Assembly (NCBI RefSeq): GCF_003937915.1
Contig: NZ_RHUM01000011.1
Coordinates: forward strand, 113,430 to 177,429
Source: Erwinia sp. 198
GTDB taxonomy: Bacteria; Pseudomonadota; Gammaproteobacteria; Enterobacterales; Enterobacteriaceae
DNA length: 64,000 bases
Direction of reading: 5' to 3'
Both the position numbers and the translations under genes were made by a program. The notes beneath the pieces are model-generated. The model was not told the origin of the DNA, did not search any database, and saw only the letters and a list, made by a program, of their open reading frames with translations. Below are positions 42,430-52,820 of the stretch, piece after piece (positions within the stretch are counted from its first letter, which is position 1; the number at the start of each line of letters is the position of its first letter).

Positions 42430-43482
42430 ATGCCTGTGAACAAGCCGAAACGCGTAACCATCAACGATATCGCCAGCCTGGCTGGCGTGTCCAAATCCAC
42501 CGCCAGCCTGGTGCTGAACGGCCGTGGCAAAGAGCTGCGCGTGGCCGAAGCGACCCGCCAGCGGGTGATGGAAATCGCACAGATGACGCACTATCAGCCC
42601 AGTATTCACGCACGGGCGCTGAACAATTCGCGCAGCCATACCATCGGGCTGGTAGTACCGGAAATGACCAACCACGGCTTCGCCACCTTTTCTCATGCGC
42701 TGGAAACGCTGTGTCGCGACGCCGGTTTACAGCTCTTAATCGCCTGCACCGACGAAAACAGCAGTCAGGAAACGCTGGCGGTCAACAATCTGATCCAGCG
42801 TCAGGTTGACGGGCTGATCGTCGCCTCCAGTCAGCTGAACGACAGCGAGTATCAGCAGCTCAGCCGCCAGCTGCCGGTGCTGCTGTTTGACCGTCATCTG
42901 GGCGAATCCACGCTGCCGCTGGTGATCTCTGAGTCGATTATCTCTACGGCGACGCTGGTTGAGCCGATCGCCAGGGAAGTTGAGGAATTTTACTTTTTTG
43001 GCGGCCAGCCGCGCATTTCACCGACCCGCGATCGCCTGGCCGGTTTTCGTCAGGGGCTGGAACAGGCCGGCCTGGCGGTGCAGCCGGAATGGATCCTGCA
43101 CGGTCATTACAACGCCAGCTCGGGCTACGAGATGTTCGCCGAGCTGGTTATGCGGCTGGGCCGCGTGCCGCAGGCGCTGTTCTGCGCCGCGTGCGGGCTG
43201 CAGGAAGGCGTGCTGCGCTACCTGAGCCAGCATCATTTACTGTCGGCGCCCGTCAGGCTGTGCAGCTTTGACGATCACTACCTTTACGACGCGCTGTCGG
43301 TAAACATCGATACCGTGATGCAGGATAACCGCCAGCTGGCCTGGCGCTGTTTTGAAACGCTGACCGGCCTGATTGACGGCAGGCTGACGGAAACGCCGCA
43401 AATTTATCTGCCCGCGCGGGTAAGAAGGCGAACGTCCCAGACGCGGCTCCGCGATGCTCAGATAAATGCCCCAGACAGATAG
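42430..43482 (+). CDS. scrR: Sucrose repressor ScrR
   Basis: LacI-family repressor, 350 aa. N-terminal helix-turn-helix [20 protein letters not shown], hinge, then a periplasmic-binding-like domain ([20 protein letters not shown]). Likely inducer is fructose or fructose-1-phosphate from sucrose breakdown, as for known ScrR. Starts 22 nt after scrB, so it is part of or next to the operon it represses. Confidence 0.93.
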   Translation: MPVNKPKRVTINDIASLAGVSKSTASLVLNGRGKELRVAEATRQRVMEIAQMTHYQPSIHARALNNSRSHTIGLVVPEMTNHGFATFSHALETLCRDAGLQLLIACTDENSSQETLAVNNLIQRQVDGLIVASSQLNDSEYQQLSRQLPVLLFDRHLGESTLPLVISESIISTATLVEPIAREVEEFYFFGGQPRISPTRDRLAGFRQGLEQAGLAVQPEWILHGHYNASSGYEMFAELVMRLGRVPQALFCAACGLQEGVLRYLSQHHLLSAPVRLCSFDDHYLYDALSVNIDTVMQDNRQLAWRCFETLTGLIDGRLTETPQIYLPARVRRRTSQTRLRDAQINAPDR

Positions 43483-43523
43483 CCTTTTCTCCTGCAGACG
43501 CTGCTTCGCGATAGTCAGGCGAG

Positions 43524-44294
43524 CTACGGATGCACCAGTCCGATATTTTTTTCCCTGAAGGCCGCCAGCGTCTCCGCAGGAATATCCGCCTCGACTACCA
43601 GCTGCGTTAGCGCCTCGCAGGCTGTCACGGTATAACGCGCCACGCCGGGGATCTTTTCTCTGGTCATGGCAACGATAATTTCATCGCTGCGGCTCGTTAG
43701 CGCTTTTTTAAACTCCACGTCTTCATAGTCAAATCCCGTCAGGCCCTCTTCGCTGTCCAGCGCGCAGGCGCCCAAAAAAAGCTGATCGAAACGAATGTCG
43801 CGGATTTGGGAGAAGGCGGTGATGCCCAGGCTGCCGCCCGTTGCCGTGTGCAGCCGACCGCCGATGACGATCGTCTCGCAGCGCGGCAGCTTCATCAGCT
43901 CCACCGCAATCATGGGCGAATGGGTGACCACCGTCAGGGCCATTTCCGGCGGCAGCGCGCGGGCAAAAGCCAGGTTGGTGGAGCCAGCGTCGATAAATAT
44001 CACGCTCTGCGGCTTAACCAGGCGGCTACACGCCAGCCCCAGACGCGCTTTTTCCGCACCGTTTTTTTCCGTCCTCGCCAGCAGATCGCCCTGCGAGGCA
44101 AGCACGCTGACCGCGCCGCCATAAACCTTTTTGCAAATCCCTTCGCGCGCCAGCTCCTGCAGATCCCGGCGTACGGTATGTTCGGAAACGCCCAGCTGTT
44201 CGGCCAGCGTCGCGCAGACTACCCGTCCTTTTTCCCGGAGCTGTTGCCGGATCAAAGCCTGCCGCTGTTGCGGAAAAGCTGCATAATCGAGCAT
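43524..44294 (-). CDS. DeoR-family transcriptional regulator
   Basis: 256 aa. N-terminal DeoR helix-turn-helix (VCATLAEQLGVSEHTVRRDL) and C-terminal sugar-phosphate sensor domain with IFIDAGSTNLAFARAL and VIGGRLHTATGGSLG. Divergent from the phosphatase-MFS pair across 98 bp, so it probably controls them in response to a phosphorylated sugar or polyol. Effector not deducible. Confidence 0.85.
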   Translation of the reverse strand: MLDYAAFPQQRQALIRQQLREKGRVVCATLAEQLGVSEHTVRRDLQELAREGICKKVYGGAVSVLASQGDLLARTEKNGAEKARLGLACSRLVKPQSVIFIDAGSTNLAFARALPPEMALTVVTHSPMIAVELMKLPRCETIVIGGRLHTATGGSLGITAFSQIRDIRFDQLFLGACALDSEEGLTGFDYEDVEFKKALTSRSDEIIVAMTREKIPGVARYTVTACEALTQLVVEADIPAETLAAFREKNIGLVHP

Positions 44295-44392
44295 AAAACC
44301 TCATTATCAAGCTTTAAAAAGAGCATAATAAGTCATACACTATCATCCGTTCAGAGGTTGTCAACGTTCCCTCGCCCCGCAGGAGTCGCCGC

Positions 44393-45178
44393 ATGAAGCT
44401 ACCTGATATCGCTTTTCTGCATGAACTGGCCGACGCAGCCGACCAGCAAACGCTGCCGCGCTTTCGCAGCAGTGAAAATCTTGCCATCAGCACCAAGCCC
44501 AAAGAAGGTTTTCGCTTCGATCCGGTTACTCTTGCCGATCGCGAAGCGGAAAAAGCCATGCGGGATCTTATCGCACAGCGCTATCCCACTCATGCCGTGA
44601 TGGGTGAAGAATTTGGCCTCAAAGCGGGCGACAAGCGCGCGCCCTGTTGGGTGCTGGATCCCATAGACGGCACGCGCCCTTTTCTTTGTGGTCTGCCGGT
44701 ATGGGGCACATTAATCGGCCTGCTGCATCACGATCGCGCGGTGATGGGAATGATGAGCCAGCCCTTTACCGGCGAACGCTTTTATGCCGACGGCTCGCAG
44801 TCATGGGCTGAAGGCCTTTATGGCAAAGTTCGCCTGCAAACCCGCCGGGATATCCCGCTGGATCAGGCTATTTTACATACCACCTCGCCGGAATCGCTGG
44901 GCCAGACGTCGCTGAATTTTGACGCGCTGGATAAGGCCGTGCTGATGACCCGTTACGGCGGCGAGTGTTACGCCATGGCGATGCTGGCCGCCGGTAAAAT
45001 CGATGTTTGCGTTGAGTTCGCCCTTCAGCCTTATGACATTGTGGCGCTGATCCCGCTGATTGAGCAGGCGGGCGGTATAGTGACTACCCCGGATGGCGGG
45101 CGGCCTGAACAGGGCGGCCAGATTATCGCCAGCGGCTGCCCTCGCCTGCACTCACAAATTTTGTCTATCTTAAACTGA
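44393..45178 (+). CDS. Inositol-monophosphatase-family phosphatase (HisN-like)
   Basis: Mg-dependent phosphatase, 261 aa. Metal ligands in GEEFG, DPIDGTRPF and QPYDIVALIP. Closest by pattern to IMPase-type histidinol-phosphatases, but hisB already serves histidine synthesis in enterobacteria, and the DeoR/MFS context suggests a sugar- or polyol-phosphate substrate. AGGAG lies 7 nt before the ATG. Confidence 0.82.
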   Translation: MKLPDIAFLHELADAADQQTLPRFRSSENLAISTKPKEGFRFDPVTLADREAEKAMRDLIAQRYPTHAVMGEEFGLKAGDKRAPCWVLDPIDGTRPFLCGLPVWGTLIGLLHHDRAVMGMMSQPFTGERFYADGSQSWAEGLYGKVRLQTRRDIPLDQAILHTTSPESLGQTSLNFDALDKAVLMTRYGGECYAMAMLAAGKIDVCVEFALQPYDIVALIPLIEQAGGIVTTPDGGRPEQGGQIIASGCPRLHSQILSILN

Positions 45179-45208
45179 CGCTTAATTTAACCCGGAGTAT
45201 CACCGCTC

Positions 45209-46372
45209 ATGCCTGACCATGTCGACACGCTGCGCCAGTCCGCCGCAGAAACGCCCGCAAAACGCGAGCAGAACGCCACGCGAGCCATGTTTTTTGTGGC
45301 GGGTTTCGCCACCGCTGGCTGGTCCGCGCTGGTGCCCTTCGCCAAAATGAATACCGGCGTCAACGACGGCACGCTGGGAATGCTGCTGCTCTGTTTGGGC
45401 GTGGGCGCGCTGGTGGCGATGCCGCTGACAGGCCATCTCACCACGCGGTTTGGCTGCCGGGCGGTAATGACCGTTGCCACGCTGGCCTTCTGCCTGATGC
45501 TGCCCTTGCTCTCGGTGATCCCCAGCCCTGTCCTGCTGGCGCTGGCGCTGCTGGTGTTCGGCATGGGCGTGGGCACTACCGACTGCGCGATGAACGTACA
45601 GGCGATTCTGGTGGAAAAAGCGGCGCCTAAGCCGATGATGTCCGGCTTTCACGGCTTTTACAGCCTGGGCGGCATTGCGGGCGCGGGCGCGGTCAGCGGC
45701 CTGATGGCAGGCGGACTGTCGCCGTTCGCCGCCAGCCTGGCGGCCGCCGTGTTCTCGCTGCTGCTGCTGGGCTACAGCTTTCGCGGCCTGCTGACCTACG
45801 CTAACCCGCCGGAAGGCCCGGCCTTCGCCCTGCCGCACGGCGCCGTGCTGACCATTGGCGCGATCTGTTTTGCCGTATTCCTGGCCGAAGGCACGGTGCT
45901 GGACTGGAGTGCGGTATTCCTGACCGAACACCGCGATATGCCGGATACGCTGGGCGGCCTGGGCTTTGCCTGCTTCGCTACTGCGATGACCGTGGGCAGG
46001 CTGACCGGGGACCGCATCGTGGCGCGTTTCGGCCGCGAAAAAGTGGTGCTCCTGGGCGCGCTGACCGCCGCCGTCGGGCTGGCGCTGCCGGTGATCGTCC
46101 CCTCCTGGCACGTTGCGCTGGTGGGCTATATGCTGATCGGCATCGGCTGCGCCAATATCGTGCCGGTGATGTTTACCGCTATCGGCAGACAGAAAAGCAT
46201 GCCGCAGGCCGCCGCCGTCCCGGCCGTCACCACCCTGGGCTATATCGGCGTGCTGGCCGGGCCTGCCACCATTGGCTTTGTCGCTCACCTTAGCTCGCTG
46301 CCGGTAGCCTTTATCATGGTTACGGTGCTGATGCTGCTGGTGGTGGCGCTTTCCCGCCGCGTTCGCATGTAG
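45209..46372 (+). CDS. MFS transporter, YbjJ-like
   Basis: 387-aa, 12-helix inner-membrane transporter. Runs VFGMGVGTTDCAMNVQAILV, SGFHGFYSLGGIAGAG and FLAEGTVLDWSAVFL are typical of the YbjJ/FucP-like group. Begins 30 nt after the phosphatase gene, so probably co-transcribed with it and controlled by the divergent DeoR protein. Substrate unknown. Confidence 0.82.
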   Translation: MPDHVDTLRQSAAETPAKREQNATRAMFFVAGFATAGWSALVPFAKMNTGVNDGTLGMLLLCLGVGALVAMPLTGHLTTRFGCRAVMTVATLAFCLMLPLLSVIPSPVLLALALLVFGMGVGTTDCAMNVQAILVEKAAPKPMMSGFHGFYSLGGIAGAGAVSGLMAGGLSPFAASLAAAVFSLLLLGYSFRGLLTYANPPEGPAFALPHGAVLTIGAICFAVFLAEGTVLDWSAVFLTEHRDMPDTLGGLGFACFATAMTVGRLTGDRIVARFGREKVVLLGALTAAVGLALPVIVPSWHVALVGYMLIGIGCANIVPVMFTAIGRQKSMPQAAAVPAVTTLGYIGVLAGPATIGFVAHLSSLPVAFIMVTVLMLLVVALSRRVRM

Positions 46373-46483
46373 CAACCATGCCGTCTGTTTCTCTCGCTCA
46401 GCCCACGCCGATAAAGCGCGGTCGCGAGGGGAACAGCGTTAACGGTGCCTGCCGTTCAGCCCGCGACGGTGAAACGCAGCCCG

Positions 46484-47863
46484 TCACGGCGTTAACGGCG
46501 CGGCGCCAACCAGCTGACGGGCCACCGCTTCGGCATGTTCCGCCACCTGCGGCAGGCCCATCAGTTCGCCAAAGCGTCCACGCGCCGCTGGCCCAACCAC
46601 GAGCAGGTGCGCATTAGCCGTGCCCTGACGATTCAGGGTGCGCGACTGCACGTCGACCAGGATGCCAAGCGCCAGCGGATCTGCCTGGATCATGCCCTCT
46701 TCCGCCAGCTGGCTAAGCAGCCTGTCGCTGGTCAGCAGCGCATTATGCGCCGGGCCAGTGGTGACGATCAGTTTGTCTGCGATAAGACAGACCTCCGCGC
46801 CTTTGCGCAGCCCCAACCTCAGTGCGATTTGTTCTCCCTGCACCCCAACCCCGGCCAGCCTTGCGGCCAGCACGCGCAGCCGGCCGCTGCGTTGCCAGAT
46901 TTGCAAGGCCTGGCTGACCTGCGGCGCAATGCGGTAGCGATGCACATCCCACCAGGATCGTAAATGTCGCAGAAAGCGGCGCTGCTCCCTTAGCGGCAGC
47001 TGCTGCCAGATCTGCTGCGCGTGCGCGCGAACATCGTCCAGCACCAGCTGCCAGGGCTGGCCTTCCACCGCCGCCTGAGCCACTTCCTGACGAACCCACC
47101 GCAGCCAGCCGCGCGCGGTGGCGGGCGCCTGCCGATAGTCAGGCAACCGGGGCGCATAGTCGCCGCTGACGTTGTCGCGCGGCAGCTGGCCCCGCCTTGA
47201 AAAGGCCGTGATCGGGCCACGGTGCCCCCGCGCGGCAAGCGAAGCCACCATATCGGCCATGGTCAGGCCCGTGCCCATAATGACCACCCGCTCGTTTACG
47301 CCGACCGCTGCCAACGCCTGCGGATGCCAGGGATTAGCGATCAGCCCCGGATGCCCGCCCAGCGCCTGCTGTACGCTTTGCGGCACGGCGGGCGGTGGAT
47401 GGCTGATGGCCAGCACCACGTCATCAGCCCGAAATGTTTTGCCGGAAGCCGTAGTGACCAGCCCGTCACGCAGCGCCACGGCCCGATCCTGACAGTGCGT
47501 CAGCCTGACGCGGGATTGGGCCGCCAGGCGAAACTGTTCCGCCACGTAAGCGCCGAACCAGCCACGCTGCGGATAAACTTTGCCGTCATGCCAGCGAGCG
47601 GCAGGATCCTGTCGCTCAGCGCCGCACTGCTGATACCAGCGCGCAAAATCCCCTTCTTCCGCTGCGGATAGCTGCATTCGGGCGGCAGGGACATTGATTC
47701 GGTGCGCCGGATCCGGGGTGCTGTAGGCGACGCCCTGTCCTGGCTGCGCGCGCGGTTCAATCACCGTGACCGCTAAGCCCGCCTCGCCCAGGCGGGCAAG
47801 ATGGATAGCCAGAGTCGTGCCGGTAAAGCCGCCGCCAATAATTACAATATGTCGCTCAGCCAT
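46484..47863 (-). CDS. FAD/NAD(P)-binding protein
   Basis: 459 aa. N-terminal dinucleotide fold HIVIIGGGFTGTTLAIHLAR, then GQGVAYSTPDPAHRINVPA, typical of the PF13454 family (YdhS-like). A second nucleotide-binding glycine motif, RVVIMGTGLTMADMVASL, lies near residue 192. No catalytic role is established for close relatives I can name. Convergent with the MFS gene; no partner gene adjacent. Confidence 0.75.
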   Translation of the reverse strand: MAERHIVIIGGGFTGTTLAIHLARLGEAGLAVTVIEPRAQPGQGVAYSTPDPAHRINVPAARMQLSAAEEGDFARWYQQCGAERQDPAARWHDGKVYPQRGWFGAYVAEQFRLAAQSRVRLTHCQDRAVALRDGLVTTASGKTFRADDVVLAISHPPPAVPQSVQQALGGHPGLIANPWHPQALAAVGVNERVVIMGTGLTMADMVASLAARGHRGPITAFSRRGQLPRDNVSGDYAPRLPDYRQAPATARGWLRWVRQEVAQAAVEGQPWQLVLDDVRAHAQQIWQQLPLREQRRFLRHLRSWWDVHRYRIAPQVSQALQIWQRSGRLRVLAARLAGVGVQGEQIALRLGLRKGAEVCLIADKLIVTTGPAHNALLTSDRLLSQLAEEGMIQADPLALGILVDVQSRTLNRQGTANAHLLVVGPAARGRFGELMGLPQVAEHAEAVARQLVGAAPLTP

Positions 47864-47966
47864 GCGCTGTCCCGATCAAAGAGGTTTCAGGGGCCGCCTT
47901 CGCTAACGTGATGGCTTTGCCCGCCAGTACGGGAAAGCCTTGTCGATATAAGAAGAAAAGGCCTGC

Positions 47967-48134
47967 ATGGAGCACACTATAGACAGGATAAACAACCACG
48001 ACCAGAAAGCATGCGGCGCGGCGGTCGCCTGGTTTTATATTAAAAAAGCAGAAAGCGAGGCCGCGCAAACGGCTACGGGGTCAGGGTCGTCAGGTAATTA
48101 TAAGGAGGGCTGGCTGATACAAAAATGCACATAA
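47967..48134 (+). CDS. Possible 55-aa small protein
   Basis: Open frame MEHTIDRINNHDQKACGAAV... with AAGG five nt before the ATG, ending in the 5' arm of the hairpin at 48121. It is polar with no membrane segment, and I recognise no family. A short open frame on the opposite strand overlaps it. It lies in the 363-bp gap between betA and the FAD gene. Confidence 0.22.
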   Translation: MEHTIDRINNHDQKACGAAVAWFYIKKAESEAAQTATGSGSSGNYKEGWLIQKCT

Positions 48135-48166
48135 CGGGCTGTACAGCCGTTACGTGCATTTTTTAT
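48121..48166. terminator. Bidirectional terminator near betA
   Basis: AAAAATGCAC...GTGCATTTTT with an inner TAACGG/CCGTTA pairing forms a long interrupted stem. A-runs on the left and T-runs on the right supply U-tails on both strands. It probably ends the betIBA transcript 61 bp after betA. Confidence 0.8.
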
Positions 48167-48226
48167 TAAGGTACAAAAGGCAGCGCCCCCGAGACGGGTT
48201 TGCCAACCTTCGGGACGCGGCGGCTA

Positions 48227-49915
48227 TCAGGCCACGCCTTCTTCCTGCGCCTGCTCCGCCTCGGCTTTTTCACGCGCCAGGCGATAGTAATCCGCGGTGG
48301 AAGCGGCCAGCGGCGTGCGGCCCCGGATCAGATCGGCCATCTTCTCGGCGATCATCACGGTTGGCGCATTCAGGTTGCCGGTAGTGATCTGCGGCATAAT
48401 CGAGGCATCCACCACGCGCAGCTTCTGCATCCCGTGCACGCGCCCTTGCGCATCCACTACCGCCATCTCGTCATTGCCCATCGCGCAGCTGCCGCAGGGG
48501 TGATAGGCCGTTTCGGCATGATCGCGGATAAAGGCATCAATCTGCTCGTCGGTCTGCACCGCCGCGCCCGGCTGGATCTCTTCACCGCAGTATTCAGCCA
48601 GCGCAGGCTGACGCATGATTTCACGCGTGTGGCGCACCGCGCTGCGGAACTCTTCCCAGTCGCGATCTTCCGACATGTAGTTAAAGAAGATCGACGGCGC
48701 GGCGTAAGGATGTTTCGAGGTCAGCTTGACGCGACCACGGCTCATCGAACGCATCGGGCCAACGTGTGCCTGAAAGCCGTGCTCTTTCACCGGGCTGCTG
48801 CCGTTGTAGTTAATGGCGACCGGCAGGAAGTGATACTGCAAATCCGGCCAGTCCGGCTGGTCGTCGCTGCGGATAAAGCCGCCGGCTTCAAACTGGTTGC
48901 TGGCGCCGATGCCCGTGCCGCTGAACAGCCATTCCGCGCCGATTGCCGGCTGGTTCCACCATTGCAGCGACGGATAGAGGCTGACCGGCTTTTTGCAGCG
49001 GAACTGCATATAAACTTCCAGATGATCCTGCAGGTTGCGGCCTACGCCCGGCAGCGCGTGAACAACAGGGATATCCAGCTCGCGCAGCCACTCTTCCGGG
49101 CCGACGCCGGAACGCTGCAGGATCTGCGGCGAAGCAATAGCGCCCGCGCACAGCAGCACTTCACGCGTGGCGGTAGCCTGCTCTGCTTTACCATTGCGCA
49201 GCCAGCAAACGCCAACGGCGGTTTTGCCCTCAAACAGAATACGATCGGTCTGCGCATGGGTGACAATCGTCAGGTTTGAACGCTGCTTAGCCACGTCCAG
49301 ATAGCCGCGTGCGGTACTGGAGCGACGGCCCTGCGGCGTAACGGTGCGATCCATCGGGCCGAAGCCGTCCTGACGGTAGCCGTTCATATCATCGGTTTCA
49401 TGATGGCCGGCCTGCACGGCGGCATCGATAAAGGCACGGAACAGCGGATTATTGCCTTTTTTCGGCGTGGTGACGCTCAGGTAGCCTTCGCCGCCGTGGT
49501 AGTCGTTTTCACCAATATCGCGCTTCTCCGCCTTACGGAAGTAAGGCAGGCAGTTCAGATAGGACCAGTCCTCCAGACCCTTTTTGCTGGCCCAGTTGTC
49601 GTAATCCATCGCGTTGCCGCGCACGTAGCACATGCCGTTGATTAGCGAGGAGCCGCCAAGCCCTTTGCCACGTCCGCACTCCATGCGGCGATTGTTCATT
49701 TTCGGCTCAGGATCGGTTTCATAAGCCCAGTTGTAGCGTTTTCCCTGCAGCGGATAAGCCAAAGCGGCTGGCATTTGGGTACGGAAATCCCAGCGGTGAT
49801 CCTTGCCGCCTGCTTCCAGTAAAAGTACCGATACGTCAGCATCCTCAGTCAGTCGCGTGGCCAGGACATTGCCAGCCGAGCCGGCGCCGATAATGATATA
49901 GTCAAATTTCTGCAT
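48227..49915 (-). CDS. betA: Choline dehydrogenase BetA
   Basis: FAD-dependent GMC oxidoreductase converting choline to betaine aldehyde (and further). 562 aa. FAD-binding [17 protein letters not shown] at the N-terminus, GMC signature [15 protein letters not shown], catalytic His in [10 protein letters not shown]. The frame opens at 49951, but TTGGAGG lies 5 nt before the ATG at 49915, giving MQKFDYI as in E. coli. Last gene of betIBA. Confidence 0.96.
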   Translation of the reverse strand: MQKFDYIIIGAGSAGNVLATRLTEDADVSVLLLEAGGKDHRWDFRTQMPAALAYPLQGKRYNWAYETDPEPKMNNRRMECGRGKGLGGSSLINGMCYVRGNAMDYDNWASKKGLEDWSYLNCLPYFRKAEKRDIGENDYHGGEGYLSVTTPKKGNNPLFRAFIDAAVQAGHHETDDMNGYRQDGFGPMDRTVTPQGRRSSTARGYLDVAKQRSNLTIVTHAQTDRILFEGKTAVGVCWLRNGKAEQATATREVLLCAGAIASPQILQRSGVGPEEWLRELDIPVVHALPGVGRNLQDHLEVYMQFRCKKPVSLYPSLQWWNQPAIGAEWLFSGTGIGASNQFEAGGFIRSDDQPDWPDLQYHFLPVAINYNGSSPVKEHGFQAHVGPMRSMSRGRVKLTSKHPYAAPSIFFNYMSEDRDWEEFRSAVRHTREIMRQPALAEYCGEEIQPGAAVQTDEQIDAFIRDHAETAYHPCGSCAMGNDEMAVVDAQGRVHGMQKLRVVDASIMPQITTGNLNAPTVMIAEKMADLIRGRTPLAASTADYYRLAREKAEAEQAQEEGVA

Positions 49916-49978
49916 TAAACCTCCAAAACGCTGCGGCCTGCGCCGCAGCAAAAAAGTGTTATAAGCGCAAAACCGCCA

Positions 49979-51445
49979 TCAAAACGCGGACGGATAGTCG
50001 CCCATTTCAATCAGTACGGATTTGGTGCGGGTATAGTGATGCAGCGTTTCCAGACCGTTTTCACGCCCCACGCCAGACTGCTTATAGCCGCCGACCGGCA
50101 TTGGCGCTGGCGATTCGCCCCAGCTGTTTACCCAGCAGATGCCCGCTTCCAGCTGATGAATAACCCGGTGCGCGCGATTCAGCGAGGTGGTAAACACGCC
50201 AGCGGCCAGGCCGTATTCGGTGTTATTAGCGCGATCGATAACTTCCTGCTCGTCATCAAAAACCAGCACGCTCATGACCGGCCCGAAGATCTCTTCCTGC
50301 ACGATACGCATTTCGTCGGTGCAGTCGGTGAATACGGTAGGCTCCACGTAGTAGCCTTTCGCCAGATCGCCTTCGGTGATACGGGAACCGCCTGCCAGCA
50401 CGCGCGCGCCTTCCTGTTTGCCGATGTCCATATAGCTAACCACTTTCTGGCAGTGCTCTTCGCTGACCAGCGGGCCGAAGTTGGTGTCCGGCTTAGTCGG
50501 ATCGCCGCACTTGATGCCGCGCATTTTTTCCAGCAGACGCTTTTCAAACTCCGCTTTTAAAGAGCGATGAATAAACACACGCGTGCCGTTGGTGCAGACC
50601 TGGCCGGTGCTGTAGAAGTTGGCCATCATGGCACCGTCTACGGCACGTTCCAGCTCGGCATCTTCAAAAATAATCAGCGGTGATTTACCGCCCAGCTCCA
50701 TCGTGACCGACTTAAGGTTAGCCAGCGCCGCATCCGCCATCACGCGTTTGCCGGTGTTGACTTCGCCGGTAAAGGAGACTTTGGCGATTTTCGGATGCTG
50801 GCTCAGGCCCTGGCCGACGCTTCCGGCGCCCTGCACCACGTTAAAGACGCCGTCCGGCAGACCCGCTTCGGTAAAGATTTTCGCCAGCTCCAGCGCGGTA
50901 AGCGGCGTTACTTCGCTGGGTTTAAAAATCATGGCGTTGCCGGTGGCGAGCGCGGGCGCGCTTTTCCACATGGCGATCTGGATCGGATAGTTCCAGGCGC
51001 CGATGCCCGCGCAGACGCCCAGCGGCTCGCGGCGGGTATAGACCAGCGCGCTGTCGCGCAGCGGAATGGACTCCCCTTCGACCGCTACGGCCAGACCCGC
51101 GTAGTATTCCAGCACGTCCGCGCCGGTTACGATGTCCACCGCTTCCGTTTCGCTCAGCGGTTTACCGGTGTCGGCCGTTTCCAGCGCGGCCAGCTCGTCG
51201 TTACGCTCGCGCAAGAGCGCCACGGCTTTTAACAGTACGCGGCTACGTTCAACCGGCGTATAGCTGCGCCAGATGCGCTGGCCGGCTTCGGCGGAGGCGA
51301 CCGCGCGATCGATATCCTGCTGGCTGGCCGAGGTGATTTCCGCCAGCACTTCGCCATTAGCGGGGTTGATGGTGGTAAATGTTTCGCCTTGACCCGCTTC
51401 TTCGCGGCCATTGATGTAAAGTCCACGGCGTTGCATATCGGCCAT
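49979..51445 (-). CDS. betB: Betaine aldehyde dehydrogenase BetB
   Basis: NAD-dependent enzyme making glycine betaine. 488 aa (E. coli 490). Catalytic Glu in MELGGKSP and Cys in [11 protein letters not shown]; cofactor motif [12 protein letters not shown]. An upstream extension to 51571 is open, but AAGGAGG lies 4 nt before the ATG at 51445. Middle gene of betIBA, 17 nt after betI. Confidence 0.96.
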   Translation of the reverse strand: MADMQRRGLYINGREEAGQGETFTTINPANGEVLAEITSASQQDIDRAVASAEAGQRIWRSYTPVERSRVLLKAVALLRERNDELAALETADTGKPLSETEAVDIVTGADVLEYYAGLAVAVEGESIPLRDSALVYTRREPLGVCAGIGAWNYPIQIAMWKSAPALATGNAMIFKPSEVTPLTALELAKIFTEAGLPDGVFNVVQGAGSVGQGLSQHPKIAKVSFTGEVNTGKRVMADAALANLKSVTMELGGKSPLIIFEDAELERAVDGAMMANFYSTGQVCTNGTRVFIHRSLKAEFEKRLLEKMRGIKCGDPTKPDTNFGPLVSEEHCQKVVSYMDIGKQEGARVLAGGSRITEGDLAKGYYVEPTVFTDCTDEMRIVQEEIFGPVMSVLVFDDEQEVIDRANNTEYGLAAGVFTTSLNRAHRVIHQLEAGICWVNSWGESPAPMPVGGYKQSGVGRENGLETLHHYTRTKSVLIEMGDYPSAF

Positions 51446-51462
51446 GTCTCCTCCTTTAAGGG

Positions 51463-52059
51463 TTAGGTTGCCGGGCCGGAAAGCCACAGCGCAAGATTTT
51501 GGTAGCAAAGCTGACGCGCATCGAGCAGGCCCTGGGCCATCGGCTGGGGCGCCAGCGTCATGCGCAGCCACAGGCCGTCGATCAGCGCCGCCATGCTGGC
51601 GCCTGCCGCTCGCGCCGCGTCAATCGGCAACGCTCTGGCGAACTGCGCCGTCAGGTTGGAATGCAGTCGGCGGTCGTTAATACGCTGCAAACGCTGCAGG
51701 TCAGGCTGATGCAGGCTGCTGCTCCAGAACGCCAGCCAGGTTTTCAGCACCGGCCCGGCAATCTGCGAATCGTCGAAGTTGCCGTCGATAATCGCGCGGA
51801 TCTGCGCCTGCGGATCGTTAACCGCGACGCGGCGGTGATGCTCCACCGCCCTGTAGAGATCCAGCAGGATCTGGCGCATACAGGCGTCCAGCAGGCCGTT
51901 TTTGTCGCCGAAGTAGTGGCTGACTATCCCCGTGGAGACGCCCGCCTCTCTGGCGATCAGCGCCAGGCTGGCATCGGCCAGGCCGACCCGGTCTATTACC
52001 GTCAGCGTCGCATGAATTAACTGCGCCTGGCGGATGGCTTTCATTCCAACTTTTGGCAT
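51463..52059 (-). CDS. betI: BetI, choline-responsive repressor
   Basis: TetR-family repressor of bet genes, 198 aa (E. coli 195), relieved by choline. HTH region [21 protein letters not shown]-terminal [16 protein letters not shown] and [12 protein letters not shown] match the BetI ligand domain. First gene of the operon with an operator 50 bp upstream. Confidence 0.94.
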   Translation of the reverse strand: MPKVGMKAIRQAQLIHATLTVIDRVGLADASLALIAREAGVSTGIVSHYFGDKNGLLDACMRQILLDLYRAVEHHRRVAVNDPQAQIRAIIDGNFDDSQIAGPVLKTWLAFWSSSLHQPDLQRLQRINDRRLHSNLTAQFARALPIDAARAAGASMAALIDGLWLRMTLAPQPMAQGLLDARQLCYQNLALWLSGPAT

Positions 52060-52108
52060 CGCTTAATCGGTTTCAGCTATTGAATGAGAAAGATTATAGA
52101 CTTTTTAT

Positions 52109-52122
52109 ATTGAACGTTCAAT
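52109..52122. promoter_or_regulatory. BetI operator upstream of betIBA
   Basis: ATTGAACGTTCAAT is a perfect 14-bp palindrome of the BetI type, 50 bp upstream of the betI ATG. A TTATAT-like -10 region adjoins it. A near copy precedes betT at 4409. Confidence 0.75.
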
Positions 52123-52461
52123 CAAGAAAAAATCTACAGGCGTGGAAACGTGATGAAAATTAACGAAGCAGCAACGTGAGGTTTTCAATTAACCAGCTGT
52201 ATTTATGGGATTTATTTGCGGCAGGCGTTACTTTTAATGTTAATAAATGAGCGAGCCGCAACGGGCGTAAATGCGCTGTAAAGAAGCCTTTTTCACAGCC
52301 TGCCGAACGGGCCAGCCAGGGTTTTAGCGCGGCCACACGGGCTGGTGTTCAGCCCGGCGAACCCTCTGCCGGGCCGTGTGCAGTTTTTAATCAGGAGCAG
52401 GTATTGGTGCAGCTGGCGGGCTGGCCGGGGCGAACATGTCCCTGGCGCGATGGCTAACCCG

Positions 52462-52690
52462 CCGTCCGTGCCGGTCGCTAATCTGCACAAACCGCTTCTG
52501 GGTCACCTTTCTGCCTACACTCGCCAGTCTTGGCGTTTATACCTTCATTGCGCGCATACTTAAGGAAGCGTTCATGTGAATGTTATTACGCCTTACTTTT
52601 GGGCGTGGGGCATTAGCGAAATGATAGCAAGCTTCAGTGTGGGCCATGCGATCGACTGGTGTAAAAAACCCGCCATTTTGCTGTTAATAG
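52462..52690 (+). pseudogene. MFS transporter remnant
   Basis: One frame reads NRFWVTFLPTLASLGVYTFI then ARILKEAFM and stops at 52577. The next frame continues VITPYFWAWGISEMIASF and VGHAIDWCKKP. Together they resemble consecutive helices of a DHA1-type MFS efflux protein, broken by a frameshift near 52576 and lacking both ends. The rest of the 52123-52820 gap shows no intact gene. Confidence 0.55.
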
Positions 52691-52820
52691 CCAAAACAGA
52701 GGATCCACACAGGCCCCTCTGTTTTACAGCGTTTGCTGCCATAGCGATCGATCTGTTCAAACCATATTGGCTCTGGACTCTCTATACAGGCGCTTACATC
52801 CTGCCGTTATTTTTAAGCTT

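Noticed and set aside
45200..46375. 391-codon open frame antisense to the YbjJ-like MFS gene
   Set aside because: His/Gln/Arg-rich product without domains; mirror of the membrane-protein codons.
48200..49279. 359-codon open frame antisense to betA
   Set aside because: betA is certain by its FAD and GMC motifs; the opposite product shows no family features.
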